Source: Chryseobacterium polytrichastri
GTDB lineage: Bacteria > Bacteroidota > Bacteroidia > Flavobacteriales > Weeksellaceae
Length of the DNA stretch: 64,000 bases
Assembly: GCF_900142445.1 (NCBI RefSeq)
Contig: NZ_FRAV01000017.1
Coordinates: forward strand, 1 to 64,000
Direction: 5' to 3'
In this document: one piece after another, positions 26,205 to 35,292 of the stretch
Layout of the letters: each line of letters opens with the position of its first letter
How positions within the stretch are numbered: position 1 is the first letter of the stretch
Position numbers and translations under genes: made by a program
Notes under the pieces: model-generated
The model's input: the letters and a program-made list of their open reading frames with translations, nothing else
The model's database searches: none
What the model was told of the DNA's origin: nothing

Positions 26205-27746
26205 TTACGAACTACAAGAAAGCATAGAGCATCCTGAAATATCATCATACTCAGAAGGTCTTTTTATTGAATACTCGGGATAAATTTCTTGATAAGGATT
26301 TTTTAATGCTGTTGTCAATTTTTCAAGTATATCAGTTTTTCCTGAATTAATTTCTTCAATACATTGGTATAAGTGAAAATTTCTTAAAATGAATTTAGGA
26401 TTTATTTTCTGCATTAAAGTAATTGATTCTTCTTTTGAAATCAAATTTCGATTTAATCTGGTGTTATATGCATTTATGAAATCCTCAATTTTTAAAATTT
26501 TTTCAGGATGCAATAAAGTGTATGAAATTCGTTGAAATGTATCTTTTAAATTGTTTTTATTGTCAATTTTTTCTAATTCGTTAAAAAACAAAGTGTAGTC
26601 TAATTGTAATTCTTGCATCAATCCTTGCCAGTTTGTGAAAAATTCTTCGTCACCATCAAGCAATTGATCAAAGCCAAATTTCTTGCAAAGCATAGTATCA
26701 TGAGTTTTCCAAAAATAGTCTCCGAATTCATTTAGTGTTTTTTCTAAAAACTGCTCATCTTCAATCAAAGGATTTAGTGAATTCGCTAATTGCCAAAGAT
26801 TCCATTGTGAGATTTGTCCTTGCTTTCCAAAAGCATATCTTCTTCCGGGTAAATCGGTTGTGTTTGGGGTAAAATTTAAATCATATTCATCCATCATGGA
26901 ATAAGGGCCGTAGTCTATTGTTAGTCCTAAAATAGACATGTTATCCGTATTCATTACACCATGAACAAAACCTACTCTGAACCACTCCACCATCAAATCT
27001 GCTGTTCTTTTGCAAATCTCTTGAAAGAAGTCTTTGTATTTTTGATTTCCTTCAGAAGTAATTTGAGGATAGTAATTATCAATAGTGAAATTAACAAGCT
27101 TTTCTAAAGTATCGTATTCCTGTTGTGCAGAGATCAATTCAAAATGGCCAAATCGAAGGAAGCTTTCTGCTGTTCTTACCACCACTGCACCTTTTTCGGC
27201 TTGAGGATTTCCGCTGTACATCATATCTCTTACCACGTCTTCTCCAGTAAAAGATAAGCTTAATGCTCTTGTTGTTGGAACTCCTAAATGTAACATGGCT
27301 TCACTCATTAAATATTCGCGAACTGAAGACCTCAACACTGCTCTTCCATCTGCATGTCTGGAGTAAGGGGTTGCACCAGCTCCTTTCCATTGGATTTCTG
27401 TTTTTTTACCTGAATCATTTGTGATTTCACCCGCTAAAATTGCTCTTCCATCACCCAATTGCCCTGCCCAGTTTCCAAACTGATGCCCTGCATAAGCTGT
27501 AGCATATGTTTGAATATTTTCGGGAAGGTTGTTTCCCACAAGAAAATCTAAATCTTTCTCTTCAAACTTTCCTAGTCCTATTTCTTCCGAAAGTTCTTCA
27601 TTGAATGTAATTAATTCTGGTTTTTCAAAACCAACAGGACTTACTGTTGAAAATAAAACTTTAGGAGTGTTTCTTTGAATGGTATTACCGGAAAAATCTC
27701 CTGGAAAATTTTTTATAAAAGGTTGTTTGATGTTTTCGATATTCAT
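26205..27746 (-). CDS. selO: Protein adenylyltransferase SelO (YdiU family)
   Basis: 513 residues, normal for the family. SelO is a pseudokinase-fold enzyme that transfers AMP to hydroxyl side chains of target proteins. Visible blocks are YAGHQFGNWAGQLGDGRA, GAGATPYSRHADGRAVLRSS, VRTAESFLRFGHFE and VHGVMNTDNMSILGLTIDYGPYS. The C-terminus ends DDISGCSMLSCSS; the two Cys correspond to the position of the selenocysteine/disulfide in homologues. The ATG is only 4 bases from a -7 promoter motif. Confidence 0.94.
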   Translation of the reverse strand: MNIENIKQPFIKNFPGDFSGNTIQRNTPKVLFSTVSPVGFEKPELITFNEELSEEIGLGKFEEKDLDFLVGNNLPENIQTYATAYAGHQFGNWAGQLGDGRAILAGEITNDSGKKTEIQWKGAGATPYSRHADGRAVLRSSVREYLMSEAMLHLGVPTTRALSLSFTGEDVVRDMMYSGNPQAEKGAVVVRTAESFLRFGHFELISAQQEYDTLEKLVNFTIDNYYPQITSEGNQKYKDFFQEICKRTADLMVEWFRVGFVHGVMNTDNMSILGLTIDYGPYSMMDEYDLNFTPNTTDLPGRRYAFGKQGQISQWNLWQLANSLNPLIEDEQFLEKTLNEFGDYFWKTHDTMLCKKFGFDQLLDGDEEFFTNWQGLMQELQLDYTLFFNELEKIDNKNNLKDTFQRISYTLLHPEKILKIEDFINAYNTRLNRNLISKEESITLMQKINPKFILRNFHLYQCIEEINSGKTDILEKLTTALKNPYQEIYPEYSIKRPSEYDDISGCSMLSCSS

Positions 27747-27750
27747 GAAT

Positions 27751-27758
27751 CAAAGTTA
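27751..27758 (-). promoter_or_regulatory. Candidate -7 element of selO, nearly on the start codon
   Basis: TAACTTTG on the minus strand, ending 4 bases before the ATG at 27746. If used, transcription would start at or next to the ATG. No TTTG 20 bases upstream; that place is occupied by the pbp1A terminator stem. Confidence 0.4.
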
Positions 27759-27773
27759 TTAATAATAAAAGAA

Positions 27774-27801
27774 AAGACCTTCCAAATAATTGAAAGGTCT
27801 T
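27774..27801 (-). terminator. Terminator after the PBP1A gene
   Basis: Stem AAGACCTT / AAGGTCTT with a 12-base loop, then TTTTCTTTTATTATT on the minus strand. Lies 20 bases past the stop and separates the PBP1A gene from selO. Confidence 0.7.
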
Positions 27802-27821
27802 GTGTATTTCTAAAAGAGAAA

Positions 27822-30203
27822 TTATTTATTGAAATCTACTTCGTCTGAGGAATGTAGGTTTTCATTCACATTTTCTTCTTTCTTGTCAGAGTTATTTTTA
27901 GGGGTACGATCTACCGGTCTTGGGTTCTTGATTTCATCCATCGTCTGAAGGCCTCCATCATCACCATAACCACCTCCAATACCTTTTAAGCCGGAGCATC
28001 CATCTTTCCAATCCGAAGGTTTTGAGAATTTATCATCAGGAGAAATTCCTAACGTTTTATCAGCCCAAACTTTCTTCATGTAGATTGCCCAAATTGGTAA
28101 TGCCATTTTTGCACCTTGCCCTTCACCAGTTCCTAAGAAGTGGGTAGCTCTATCTTCCCATCCAACCCAAGCTCCTGTTGCTAGTTTTGGTGTAATTCCC
28201 ATAAACCAACCATCGGAGTTATTTTGTGTTGTACCTGTTTTAGCAGCAATTTCTACTGCCTTTGAAATTCCTCTTCTTCCTAATTCGCCAGATGCAGTTC
28301 CGTATTGTGCAACCCCTTTCATTAGTTCAATCATGGTGTAAGCATAGAGTGGGTTCATTACTTCTTTTGGTTCTACATTTACTTCTTTGATTACTCTACC
28401 ATTGGCATCTTCAATTCTCCAGATCATTTCCGGTTTATTGTGGTTTCCATAGTTAGCAAAGGTACTGTAAGCACCAAGCATTTCAAAGATGGTAATATCT
28501 GATGAACCTAAAGCAATGGTATTGTTTCTTGGAATCTCTTCAGTTACTCCTAAGTCTCTTGCTGTTTGAATTACAGCATCAACACCTGTCATTTCAATAA
28601 GTCTTGCAGCAATCGGGTTTTGAGAGTGCGCTAAACCATCTTTTAAGGTTAACATTCCTCCTCTTCCTGGTACGTGCCATCCGTTGTGATCATAAGTTCC
28701 ATTGGATACGGTTGAACAAGGAGTCATCCCTAATTTCATAATAGCAGTTGCATATACGAAAGGCTTAAATGTTGAACCAACCTGTCTTTTTCCTTGTTTG
28801 ATGTGATCATACTGGAAATGTTGCCAGTCAATTCCTCCAACCCAAGCTTTAATTTCACCTGTTCCCGGAACCATAGACATTAAACCTGCTTGCGCAATTT
28901 GTTTGTGGTATCTAATAGAATCCCAAGGAGACATTTCAACTTCTTCTTCTCCAGCCCATGTGAAACGAGAAGTTTTGATTGGCTTGTGGAATTCCATCAT
29001 GATTGAATCTTCTGAAATACCAGCTGCTTTCAACTGTTTGTAACGTCCGGTTCTTTTCATCGCCTGAAGCATTACACTGTTAACCTGCGTATTCGTTAAG
29101 TAGTAAAAAGGTCTGTTTTTTCTACCTCTTTGCTCGGCATCAAATCTTTTTTGAAGATCTGTTAAATGCTCTCTGATTGATTGCTCTGCATATTTCTGCA
29201 TCTTAGAATCAAGAGTGATATATATTTTTAAACCGTCTTTGTAAAGGTTTAATTTCTTACCGGTCTGCTTCTCGTAATCTTTAAGGTAAGTGTCAATCTC
29301 TTTTTTCAAATAAAACTTATAGTAAGCAGAGTAGTCATCACTGATATTTTTGATCGGTTGATAGTCAGTTTTTACGGCTGACGATGTTGCTTTATCATAA
29401 GTTGTTTGATCAATATATCCTGTTTCCAACATTTGAGCGAGTACAACATCTCTTCTCCTTTTTGCTCTTTCAGGATTTCTCATCGGGTTATTTGCAATAG
29501 GAGCTTCTAGCATTGCTACAAACATTGCTGCCTCCGGAAGAGTGAGTTGAGAGGTTGACTTATTAAAATAAATTTTTGAGGCCATTTCAATACCGTTGGC
29601 GTTGTAGGTAAAGTCAAACTTATTAAAATATAAAGTGATAATCTCTTCCTTGGTATATCTTTTTTCAAGACTTACCGCAACGGACCATTCTTTAAGTTTT
29701 TGAATAATCCTTTTTATTGGATTTTTAGAAGGTTCTTTGGTGAATAGAAGTTTAGCCAACTGTTGTGTAATTGTAGAACCTCCACCTCTATCACCACCAT
29801 ACCTTACAGCTCTTAAAATAGATCTTAAATCAATTCCAGAGTGTTCTTTGAACCTTTCGTCTTCTTTAGCTTGTAATGCATAAATAAGGAAAGGGGGAAG
29901 GTCTTTGTAAGTAATAGGCTGTGTTTTTTCTTTTTCAAATTTGCCTAGAAGAACCCCATCTGATGAAATAATTTCAGAGGCTACGTAAATATCAGGGTTT
30001 TCAAGTTCTTTTACATCCGGCATTTCTCCAAGAAAACCTTGAGAAACGGCAAAGAAAAGTCCTGAAATTCCTAAAACGACTGCAATGAGTCCAATCCAAA
30101 TAATGCTAACCCATTTTTTCCAACTGGTTTTTTTGCTATTCTTTTTGGGAGGAAGAGGGAAAGTTTTTCCTTTGCTTCCTGCGTTTCTTTTGTTATCTTC
30201 CAT
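27822..30203 (-). CDS. Class A penicillin-binding protein (PBP1A type)
   Basis: 793 residues, bifunctional peptidoglycan synthase. A basic cytoplasmic tail precedes one membrane helix (about 31-53). The GT51 glycosyltransferase domain has EDERF with catalytic Glu114 and GGSTITQQLAK. The transpeptidase domain has STFK (Ser477, Lys480), SQN (527-529) and KTGTTQ (from Lys655). The C-terminus is a charged, Asn/Glu/Lys-rich tail. It follows gldH by 6 bases, so ricT, gldH and this gene form one operon. Confidence 0.95.
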   Translation of the reverse strand: MEDNKRNAGSKGKTFPLPPKKNSKKTSWKKWVSIIWIGLIAVVLGISGLFFAVSQGFLGEMPDVKELENPDIYVASEIISSDGVLLGKFEKEKTQPITYKDLPPFLIYALQAKEDERFKEHSGIDLRSILRAVRYGGDRGGGSTITQQLAKLLFTKEPSKNPIKRIIQKLKEWSVAVSLEKRYTKEEIITLYFNKFDFTYNANGIEMASKIYFNKSTSQLTLPEAAMFVAMLEAPIANNPMRNPERAKRRRDVVLAQMLETGYIDQTTYDKATSSAVKTDYQPIKNISDDYSAYYKFYLKKEIDTYLKDYEKQTGKKLNLYKDGLKIYITLDSKMQKYAEQSIREHLTDLQKRFDAEQRGRKNRPFYYLTNTQVNSVMLQAMKRTGRYKQLKAAGISEDSIMMEFHKPIKTSRFTWAGEEEVEMSPWDSIRYHKQIAQAGLMSMVPGTGEIKAWVGGIDWQHFQYDHIKQGKRQVGSTFKPFVYATAIMKLGMTPCSTVSNGTYDHNGWHVPGRGGMLTLKDGLAHSQNPIAARLIEMTGVDAVIQTARDLGVTEEIPRNNTIALGSSDITIFEMLGAYSTFANYGNHNKPEMIWRIEDANGRVIKEVNVEPKEVMNPLYAYTMIELMKGVAQYGTASGELGRRGISKAVEIAAKTGTTQNNSDGWFMGITPKLATGAWVGWEDRATHFLGTGEGQGAKMALPIWAIYMKKVWADKTLGISPDDKFSKPSDWKDGCSGLKGIGGGYGDDGGLQTMDEIKNPRPVDRTPKNNSDKKEENVNENLHSSDEVDFNK

Positions 30204-30209
30204 TGATGA

Positions 30210-30674
30210 TTACGGTTTAGCCGTTTCTATTTTTACTCCAATATCTTCAATCCCGGGAAGGGCATCATTTCTCATAGCTTGAACCATGCCGATTTCATAT
30301 TTGCCTTTTTCGGGAAATTTGTAATTCAATTTATATTGAAAGAGCGTTTCCTTCGTATCTCCAAAACCTGTACCAAGCCATTCTCCATTGGGTTTAGCCA
30401 ATACGTAATTCAAAGTATCTGTTTCTTTTTTCTTATTCTGAAGATTGGTGAAATTTACAATAAATCTTATGTTGCTGTAAGGGTAGTTATTGTTATTCCT
30501 TACAACAAATATAATGTTTTTAGGATTTTGAGGATCCGTAACTTCAAGATTAAATTTTTGTTCACTTTTCTTATTCCATTTATTATCAACAGAATTCATG
30601 GTGACTTCACCTTCCGAAGAAGATTTACAGCTAAAGAAAAGGATAAGAGTGAATACTCCTAAAATTTTATGCAT
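30210..30674 (-). CDS. gldH: Gliding motility lipoprotein GldH
   Basis: 154 residues. Lipobox LILFFSC with Cys16. The sequence (KNIIFVVRNNNNYPYSNIRFIVNF ... TDTLNYVLAKPNGEWLGTGFGD ... GKYEIGMVQAMR) matches GldH, a lipoprotein required for gliding in Flavobacterium johnsoniae. Non-gliding relatives such as Chryseobacterium keep it, so presence does not prove motility. It overlaps the ricT stop by 8 bases and precedes the PBP gene. Confidence 0.88.
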   Translation of the reverse strand: MHKILGVFTLILFFSCKSSSEGEVTMNSVDNKWNKKSEQKFNLEVTDPQNPKNIIFVVRNNNNYPYSNIRFIVNFTNLQNKKKETDTLNYVLAKPNGEWLGTGFGDTKETLFQYKLNYKFPEKGKYEIGMVQAMRNDALPGIEDIGVKIETAKP

Positions 30675-32118
30675 TGTTATCTTTTTTTGGAGGAAACTTT
30701 TTCTTGAATTTTTTCTTGTTCGGGTTAGGTTGAGGCTTGTTCGCAGGATCTACCGTTGCTTCTGCTTTTTCTAACTGAGCTTTTGCTTGTTGCTGCTGTT
30801 GAGGCTTTTGAATTCTAGGCCTGTTAGTATTAGCGTTCGGGTTTGGGTTTTCTGTCTTTGTTGGTCTTTCAGATCTTTCCGGACGGTCAGATTTCTCAGT
30901 ATTTTGAGGTTTGTCTGATCTTTCAGGTCTGTTTTTTCTTGGACCTTGATTTTGACCGTTCTGATTCTGATTCGGGTTTGGCCTGTTTTGATTCTGATTT
31001 TGAGGTCTGTTTTTGTTAAAACTTTTATTTTTCTTCTCAAATCTATCAACACTATTCTCCTGAATAAGATCAATTGTATGCAAAGGAGCATCAGGCTGCT
31101 TAAGATCTTCAAGAGGCAACGTTCTTTCTCCTTTTTTATTTTTTGCGATTAATTCTTTAACCAAATCAATATCAAAATCATACCAAGCAATTGAACTATC
31201 CATGTATGCAAACCACATTTTCTTTTTGAAAACATCAATTTTAATACAAAATGCTCTTCCTTTCTCTGTATCTAATGTTGTAGAAGAAGAAGGGAAGTTG
31301 CTTAAAGCATCAAGATAACTGTCTAATTCATAATTAAGACAACATTTAAGTTTACCACATTGCCCAGCCAGTTTTTGAGGATTTATACTCAACTGCTGAT
31401 ATCTTGCAACATTGGTGTTAACTGATCTAAAATCTGTTAGCCAAGTTGAACAACATAATTCTCTTCCGCATGATCCGATTCCTCCAACTTTTGCTGCTTC
31501 CTGTCTGAAACCGATTTGTTTCATGTCGATTTTTGTTCTGAAAGTAGAAGCGAAGTCTTTGATTAACTGTCTGAAATCTATTCGGTTATCAGCAGTGTAG
31601 TAAAATGTAACCTTAGAAGCATCACCTTGGTATTCTACATCTGTAACTTTCATTTCAAGTCCCAGTCTGTGAGCAATTTTTCTAGCGTCTATTTTTACGT
31701 TATCTTCTTTTTTTCTAGCTTCCTGCCAGACTTCAATATCTTTTTGGTTGGCTAATCTGTATATTTTAAGTGCTGATTCTTCAGAAGCTCTTTTCTTCTT
31801 CATCTGAATTTTCACTAATTCTCCGGTGAGACTTACCACACCTAGATCATGTCCGGGACTAGATTCTACTGTTACTACGCTACCAATATGTAAAGGAACA
31901 TTATTTACATTTTTATAAAATAATTTTCTGTCATTTTTAAATCTAACTTCTACATAATCACACCTATTAGATGCGGGATTATTGATGTTAGATAGCCAGT
32001 CGAAAACACTTAATTTATAACTATTACCACAGGTATTTACGCTTTCACAGCCATTCGCGGTTTTCTTGGGTCCGCAAGAATGTGCAGAATCGCCGGATGT
32101 TTTACATCCACAACTCAT
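30667..32118 (-). CDS. ricT: RicT/PSP1-family protein with Cys-rich N-terminus and low-complexity tail
   Basis: 483 residues. The conserved PSP1 core (about 35-300) includes GIGSCGRELCCSTWLTDF and QCGKLKCCLNYELDSY; the two CxxxxCC groups fit the Fe-S ligands of RicT. The N-terminus adds five Cys within 30 residues (3, 5, 15, 24, 30). After about residue 355 the tail is almost entirely Asn, Pro, Gln, Arg, Lys and Glu. In Bacillus RicT acts with RicA and RicF on RNA maturation through RNase Y; no RicA or RicF is seen here. First gene of the ricT-gldH-PBP operon. Confidence 0.85.
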   Translation of the reverse strand: MSCGCKTSGDSAHSCGPKKTANGCESVNTCGNSYKLSVFDWLSNINNPASNRCDYVEVRFKNDRKLFYKNVNNVPLHIGSVVTVESSPGHDLGVVSLTGELVKIQMKKKRASEESALKIYRLANQKDIEVWQEARKKEDNVKIDARKIAHRLGLEMKVTDVEYQGDASKVTFYYTADNRIDFRQLIKDFASTFRTKIDMKQIGFRQEAAKVGGIGSCGRELCCSTWLTDFRSVNTNVARYQQLSINPQKLAGQCGKLKCCLNYELDSYLDALSNFPSSSTTLDTEKGRAFCIKIDVFKKKMWFAYMDSSIAWYDFDIDLVKELIAKNKKGERTLPLEDLKQPDAPLHTIDLIQENSVDRFEKKNKSFNKNRPQNQNQNRPNPNQNQNGQNQGPRKNRPERSDKPQNTEKSDRPERSERPTKTENPNPNANTNRPRIQKPQQQQQAKAQLEKAEATVDPANKPQPNPNKKKFKKKFPPKKDNNA

Positions 32119-32138
32119 ATAACTTTTATTTGTTCCTG

Positions 32139-32146
32139 CAAATTTA
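32139..32146 (-). promoter_or_regulatory. Candidate -7 element of the ricT operon
   Basis: TAAATTTG on the minus strand, 20 bases before the ricT ATG at 32118. No TTTG at the expected distance upstream. Confidence 0.4.
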
Positions 32147-32367
32147 TATATTTTTATCTTTATGTAATTCTAAAAAATTCAAATATTCATCAACATCATT
32201 GTTTAATATTAAACGAAAAACTTGATTAGTCAATAAAAGGTTATTAAATGTCTAATAATTATGTGTTTAAGGGCTTTTTTTACTAAAGTGTTATTTTAAA
32301 CATAATTTTCTTTTGGTATATTGTTTAAAATTTTAAGATTTATTAACAGTTGTAGCCAAAATAATTT

Positions 32368-32375
32368 TATATTTG
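32368..32375 (+). promoter_or_regulatory. Candidate -7 element of the FadL-like gene
   Basis: TATATTTG, 19 bases before the ATG at 32395. A TTG lies 15 bases upstream (32350-32352). The rest of the 276-base gap 32119-32394 is AT-rich and shows no other clear element. Confidence 0.45.
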
Positions 32376-32394
32376 GGTTATATAATAATAGTCT

Positions 32395-33630
32395 ATGAAA
32401 AAAATATTAGTATCAACTGCTTTATTGGCGGGTGTTCTATCTTACGCAGGAGGCTTCAGAGTTTCTTTGCAAGGGGTAAAACAATTGGCAATGGCACATA
32501 CTAGTGCACATGCTGAAGATGCAAGTGTGGCATTTTTTAACCCAGCGGGTATGTCATTCATTCCTTCAAGACTGAGTATATCAGTAGGAGGTTTTGCTGC
32601 GGGTAATAAAGTAACTTTCCAGAATATGAATACGCTGCAAAGTACGGAAACGGATAATCCTATTGGAACCCCACTTTATGCTGCTATTGCTTATAAACCG
32701 ATTGATAAATTATCTATTGGTTTCAGTTTTTCTACCCCTTTTGGGAGTACTATTGAGTATCCAAATAATTGGGAAGGAAGAGAGATGGTTGAGAAGCTTG
32801 AGTTGAAAGCATTCTATTTCCAACCAATGATTTCATATAAATTTAATGACTGGTTTGCTTTTGGTGCTAGCTATATCTATGCTAGAGGATCTGTAAACTG
32901 GGATAAAGCGGTTACACAGTTTAGTGGTGAGCTTAATCTTAAAGATGATAAAGCATCTGGACATGGTTACGGATTTGGGTTTTATTTCAGACCAGATCCA
33001 AAACTTGATGTAAGTATTGCCTACCGTTCACCAGTTGATATGAAAGCTAAAAACGGAGTAGCTACCTTTAAAATATCGCCAAGTGTCTTTCCTTTGTTAG
33101 GATTAAATAGTTCAGGACAGGATAGCTTTAGTGCAACATTACCGTTGGTTGAAGAATATACTGTTGGTTTAACATATAAAATTACTCCAAAATGGTTGGT
33201 TTCTGCAGATTTCAACTATCATGGATGGGAGAGATACAACAAGCTGACTTTAAGTTTTGCAAATGCACCTATCGGAAATCAACCAGGAAGTCCGAATGTT
33301 CTTGTAACTCCTAAGAATTTTAAAAACTCTAAAACATTCAGATTAGGAACTCAATATGCAATTACAGATAAGATCTTTGGTCGTCTTGGTGCTTATTATG
33401 ATGAGGCTCCTTATTCAGATCAGAACTTTATTCCTGAAACTCCTTCATATAATACTTATGTAGTAACAGGTGGGGTTGGATTTAAAATAAAACAATTCGG
33501 AATTGATGTAGCAGGTGGCTATGCAATGCCTCAGGCAAGAGATGTGAAAAATGATTATTTGCAGTTTTACGGACAATCTAAGGCTACAGCATTCTATGTT
33601 GGTTTAGGTTTCTCTTATAATCCATTTTAA
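32395..33630 (+). CDS. OmpP1/FadL-family outer membrane protein
   Basis: 411 residues with a signal peptide (ALLAGVLSYAGGF). The mature start, the SAHAEDASVAFFNPAGMSFI block and the alternating beta-strand pattern ending in Phe (FYVGLGFSYNPF) identify a 14-stranded FadL-type barrel, used for hydrophobic substrates such as fatty acids or aromatics. It precedes the SGNH lipoprotein gene by only 10 bases. The shared transcript suggests an uptake or surface-hydrolysis pair for lipidic substrates. Confidence 0.92.
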   Translation: MKKILVSTALLAGVLSYAGGFRVSLQGVKQLAMAHTSAHAEDASVAFFNPAGMSFIPSRLSISVGGFAAGNKVTFQNMNTLQSTETDNPIGTPLYAAIAYKPIDKLSIGFSFSTPFGSTIEYPNNWEGREMVEKLELKAFYFQPMISYKFNDWFAFGASYIYARGSVNWDKAVTQFSGELNLKDDKASGHGYGFGFYFRPDPKLDVSIAYRSPVDMKAKNGVATFKISPSVFPLLGLNSSGQDSFSATLPLVEEYTVGLTYKITPKWLVSADFNYHGWERYNKLTLSFANAPIGNQPGSPNVLVTPKNFKNSKTFRLGTQYAITDKIFGRLGAYYDEAPYSDQNFIPETPSYNTYVVTGGVGFKIKQFGIDVAGGYAMPQARDVKNDYLQFYGQSKATAFYVGLGFSYNPF

Positions 33631-33640
33631 TTGAAAGACT

Positions 33641-35206
33641 ATGAAAAAAATTATAATTTCTACATTAGCTGTTTCGGCTCTTCTTTTTACAACGAGTTGC
33701 AAAAATGATTTTGATACAGATGTAAAAGATATTACTGTAACAAGTGGTGAAGCAGATTTTTCCAGATATGTTTCTTTAGGAAACTCTTTAACTTCAGGAT
33801 ACAGAGATGGAGCTCTTTATAGTTCCGGACAAAATGAGTCTTATCCAAGTATGATTGCGGGTCAAATGAAGTTCGCAGGAGGAGGAGATTTTAATCAGCC
33901 ACTCATGCCGAACGATACCGGAGGTTTTACAGGGTTACCAGGTTTTCCAGGTAAGCTTAATCTTCAAGTGGTGAACGGAAGTTTATCACCAGTTGAAAGT
34001 CCGGCTGCTGCAGCATTAGATAATATTTCTGCAGGAAGACCTTACAGAAACATGGGTGTTCCGGGTGCGAAATCTTTTCATTTGGTAGCTCCTGGATATG
34101 GTAGCCTTGCAGGACTTGCAACAGGAACAGCCAATCCTTATTTCGTAAGATTTGCATCTTCAGCAACAACAACTGTTTTAGCTGATGCGATGACGCAGAC
34201 GCCAACATTTTTCTCTCTTTGGATAGGAAATAATGATGTGCTTTCTTATGCTACAAATGGAGGTACAAATTCTCAGACAACAGGTGGAGTTACTACTTAT
34301 ACAGCTGCTACTGTTCAAACAGGAAATTTAAATCCTGCGACCTATAAATCAAATGATATTTCTGATACTAATGTATTGGCAGGTTCTATTAAAGGAGTAT
34401 TAGATGGTCTTAAAAGTGTTGGAACTACAAAAGGAATCATCGGAAATATTCCGGATGTTACTAGTATTCCATTCTTTACAAGAGTACCTTATAATGCTAT
34501 TCCTCTAGATGCTGCAACTGTTCAGAAGCTAAATACAACGCTTTATGGCCCATTGAAATCAGTGCTTACTGCTTACGGTCAGGGAGACAGACTTAATCTT
34601 GTGGCTGTAGGAAATAATCCTGTTTTGATTAAAGATAATAAACTGACGAATCTTTCTGCTCAACTTACGGCAGCTTTAGTGGGAGCGGGCTATCCTGCAG
34701 ATCAGGCAGCTTTTATTGGTAATGCTTTCGGGCAAACACGCCAGGCTAAACAAGGAGAGCTTATTCTTCTTACAGCAAGTAAAGTTTTAGGATTGGATGC
34801 GATAACGAATCAGCCTCCTACGGCAAGCTCACAGTTTATTTACGGAGCAAGTTTCCCTATCGGAGACCAACTTTCATTAACTGCAGATGAAGTAGGTAAA
34901 ATTTCAACGGCAGTTAAAGCATATAATGTTGCAATCAAAGGATTGGCAGATTCTTATAATCTTGCTTTTGTAGATGCAAATGCTAAAATGAAAGACCTTG
35001 ATTCTGTTGCAGGAATCACTTGGAATGGAGTAAAGTATACGGCAACTTTCGTTACCGGTGGAGCTTTCTCTCTGGATGGTGTTCACTTAACGGGTAGAGG
35101 GTATGCAATTATTGCGAATGAATTTATTAAATCTATTAATGCGAAGTATAAATCTACGCTACCATTGGTAGATCCTAATAAATATACGGGAGTGAAATTC
35201 CCTTAA
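33641..35206 (+). CDS. SGNH/GDSL-hydrolase family lipoprotein
   Basis: 521 residues. Lipobox LLFTTSC with Cys20. Block I reads SLGNSLTSGY, so the usual GDSL is GNSL with nucleophile Ser49. Block III is WIGNNDV. Block V is DGVHLTGRGY with Asp479 and His482. The catalytic set of an SGNH esterase or lipase is therefore present. A large insert between blocks III and V lengthens it compared with small family members. Likely outer-membrane anchored. Cotranscribed with the FadL-like porin upstream. Confidence 0.88.
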   Translation: MKKIIISTLAVSALLFTTSCKNDFDTDVKDITVTSGEADFSRYVSLGNSLTSGYRDGALYSSGQNESYPSMIAGQMKFAGGGDFNQPLMPNDTGGFTGLPGFPGKLNLQVVNGSLSPVESPAAAALDNISAGRPYRNMGVPGAKSFHLVAPGYGSLAGLATGTANPYFVRFASSATTTVLADAMTQTPTFFSLWIGNNDVLSYATNGGTNSQTTGGVTTYTAATVQTGNLNPATYKSNDISDTNVLAGSIKGVLDGLKSVGTTKGIIGNIPDVTSIPFFTRVPYNAIPLDAATVQKLNTTLYGPLKSVLTAYGQGDRLNLVAVGNNPVLIKDNKLTNLSAQLTAALVGAGYPADQAAFIGNAFGQTRQAKQGELILLTASKVLGLDAITNQPPTASSQFIYGASFPIGDQLSLTADEVGKISTAVKAYNVAIKGLADSYNLAFVDANAKMKDLDSVAGITWNGVKYTATFVTGGAFSLDGVHLTGRGYAIIANEFIKSINAKYKSTLPLVDPNKYTGVKFP

Positions 35207-35230
35207 TCAAAAGGAAAATAAAAACATATG

Positions 35231-35260
35231 AACCACAAGGAGTAATTCTTGTGGTTTTTT
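35231..35260 (+). terminator. Terminator after the FadL-SGNH pair
   Basis: Stem AACCACAAG / CTTGTGGTT with an eight-base loop and a T run. Lies 24 bases past the stop. Confidence 0.85.
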
Positions 35261-35262
35261 TA

Positions 35263-35270
35263 TAAATTTG
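35263..35270 (+). promoter_or_regulatory. Candidate -7 element of prs
   Basis: TAAATTTG begins two bases after the T run of the preceding terminator, 22 bases before the prs ATG. The -33 region would fall inside the terminator hairpin. Confidence 0.4.
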
Positions 35271-35292
35271 CAAAATCTTTTAAAAAGTAAAA

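Noticed and set aside
26114..26248. Upstream extension of the T9SS cargo frame by 45 codons
   Set aside because: It would overlap the selO 3' end, and the signal peptide begins cleanly at the ATG at 26113.
30771..31112. 113-codon frame antiparallel-like in the ricT tail region (same strand, other frame)
   Set aside because: It is rich in Lys/Arg/Leu/Ile only because the low-complexity ricT tail is repetitive; no start signal or family resemblance.
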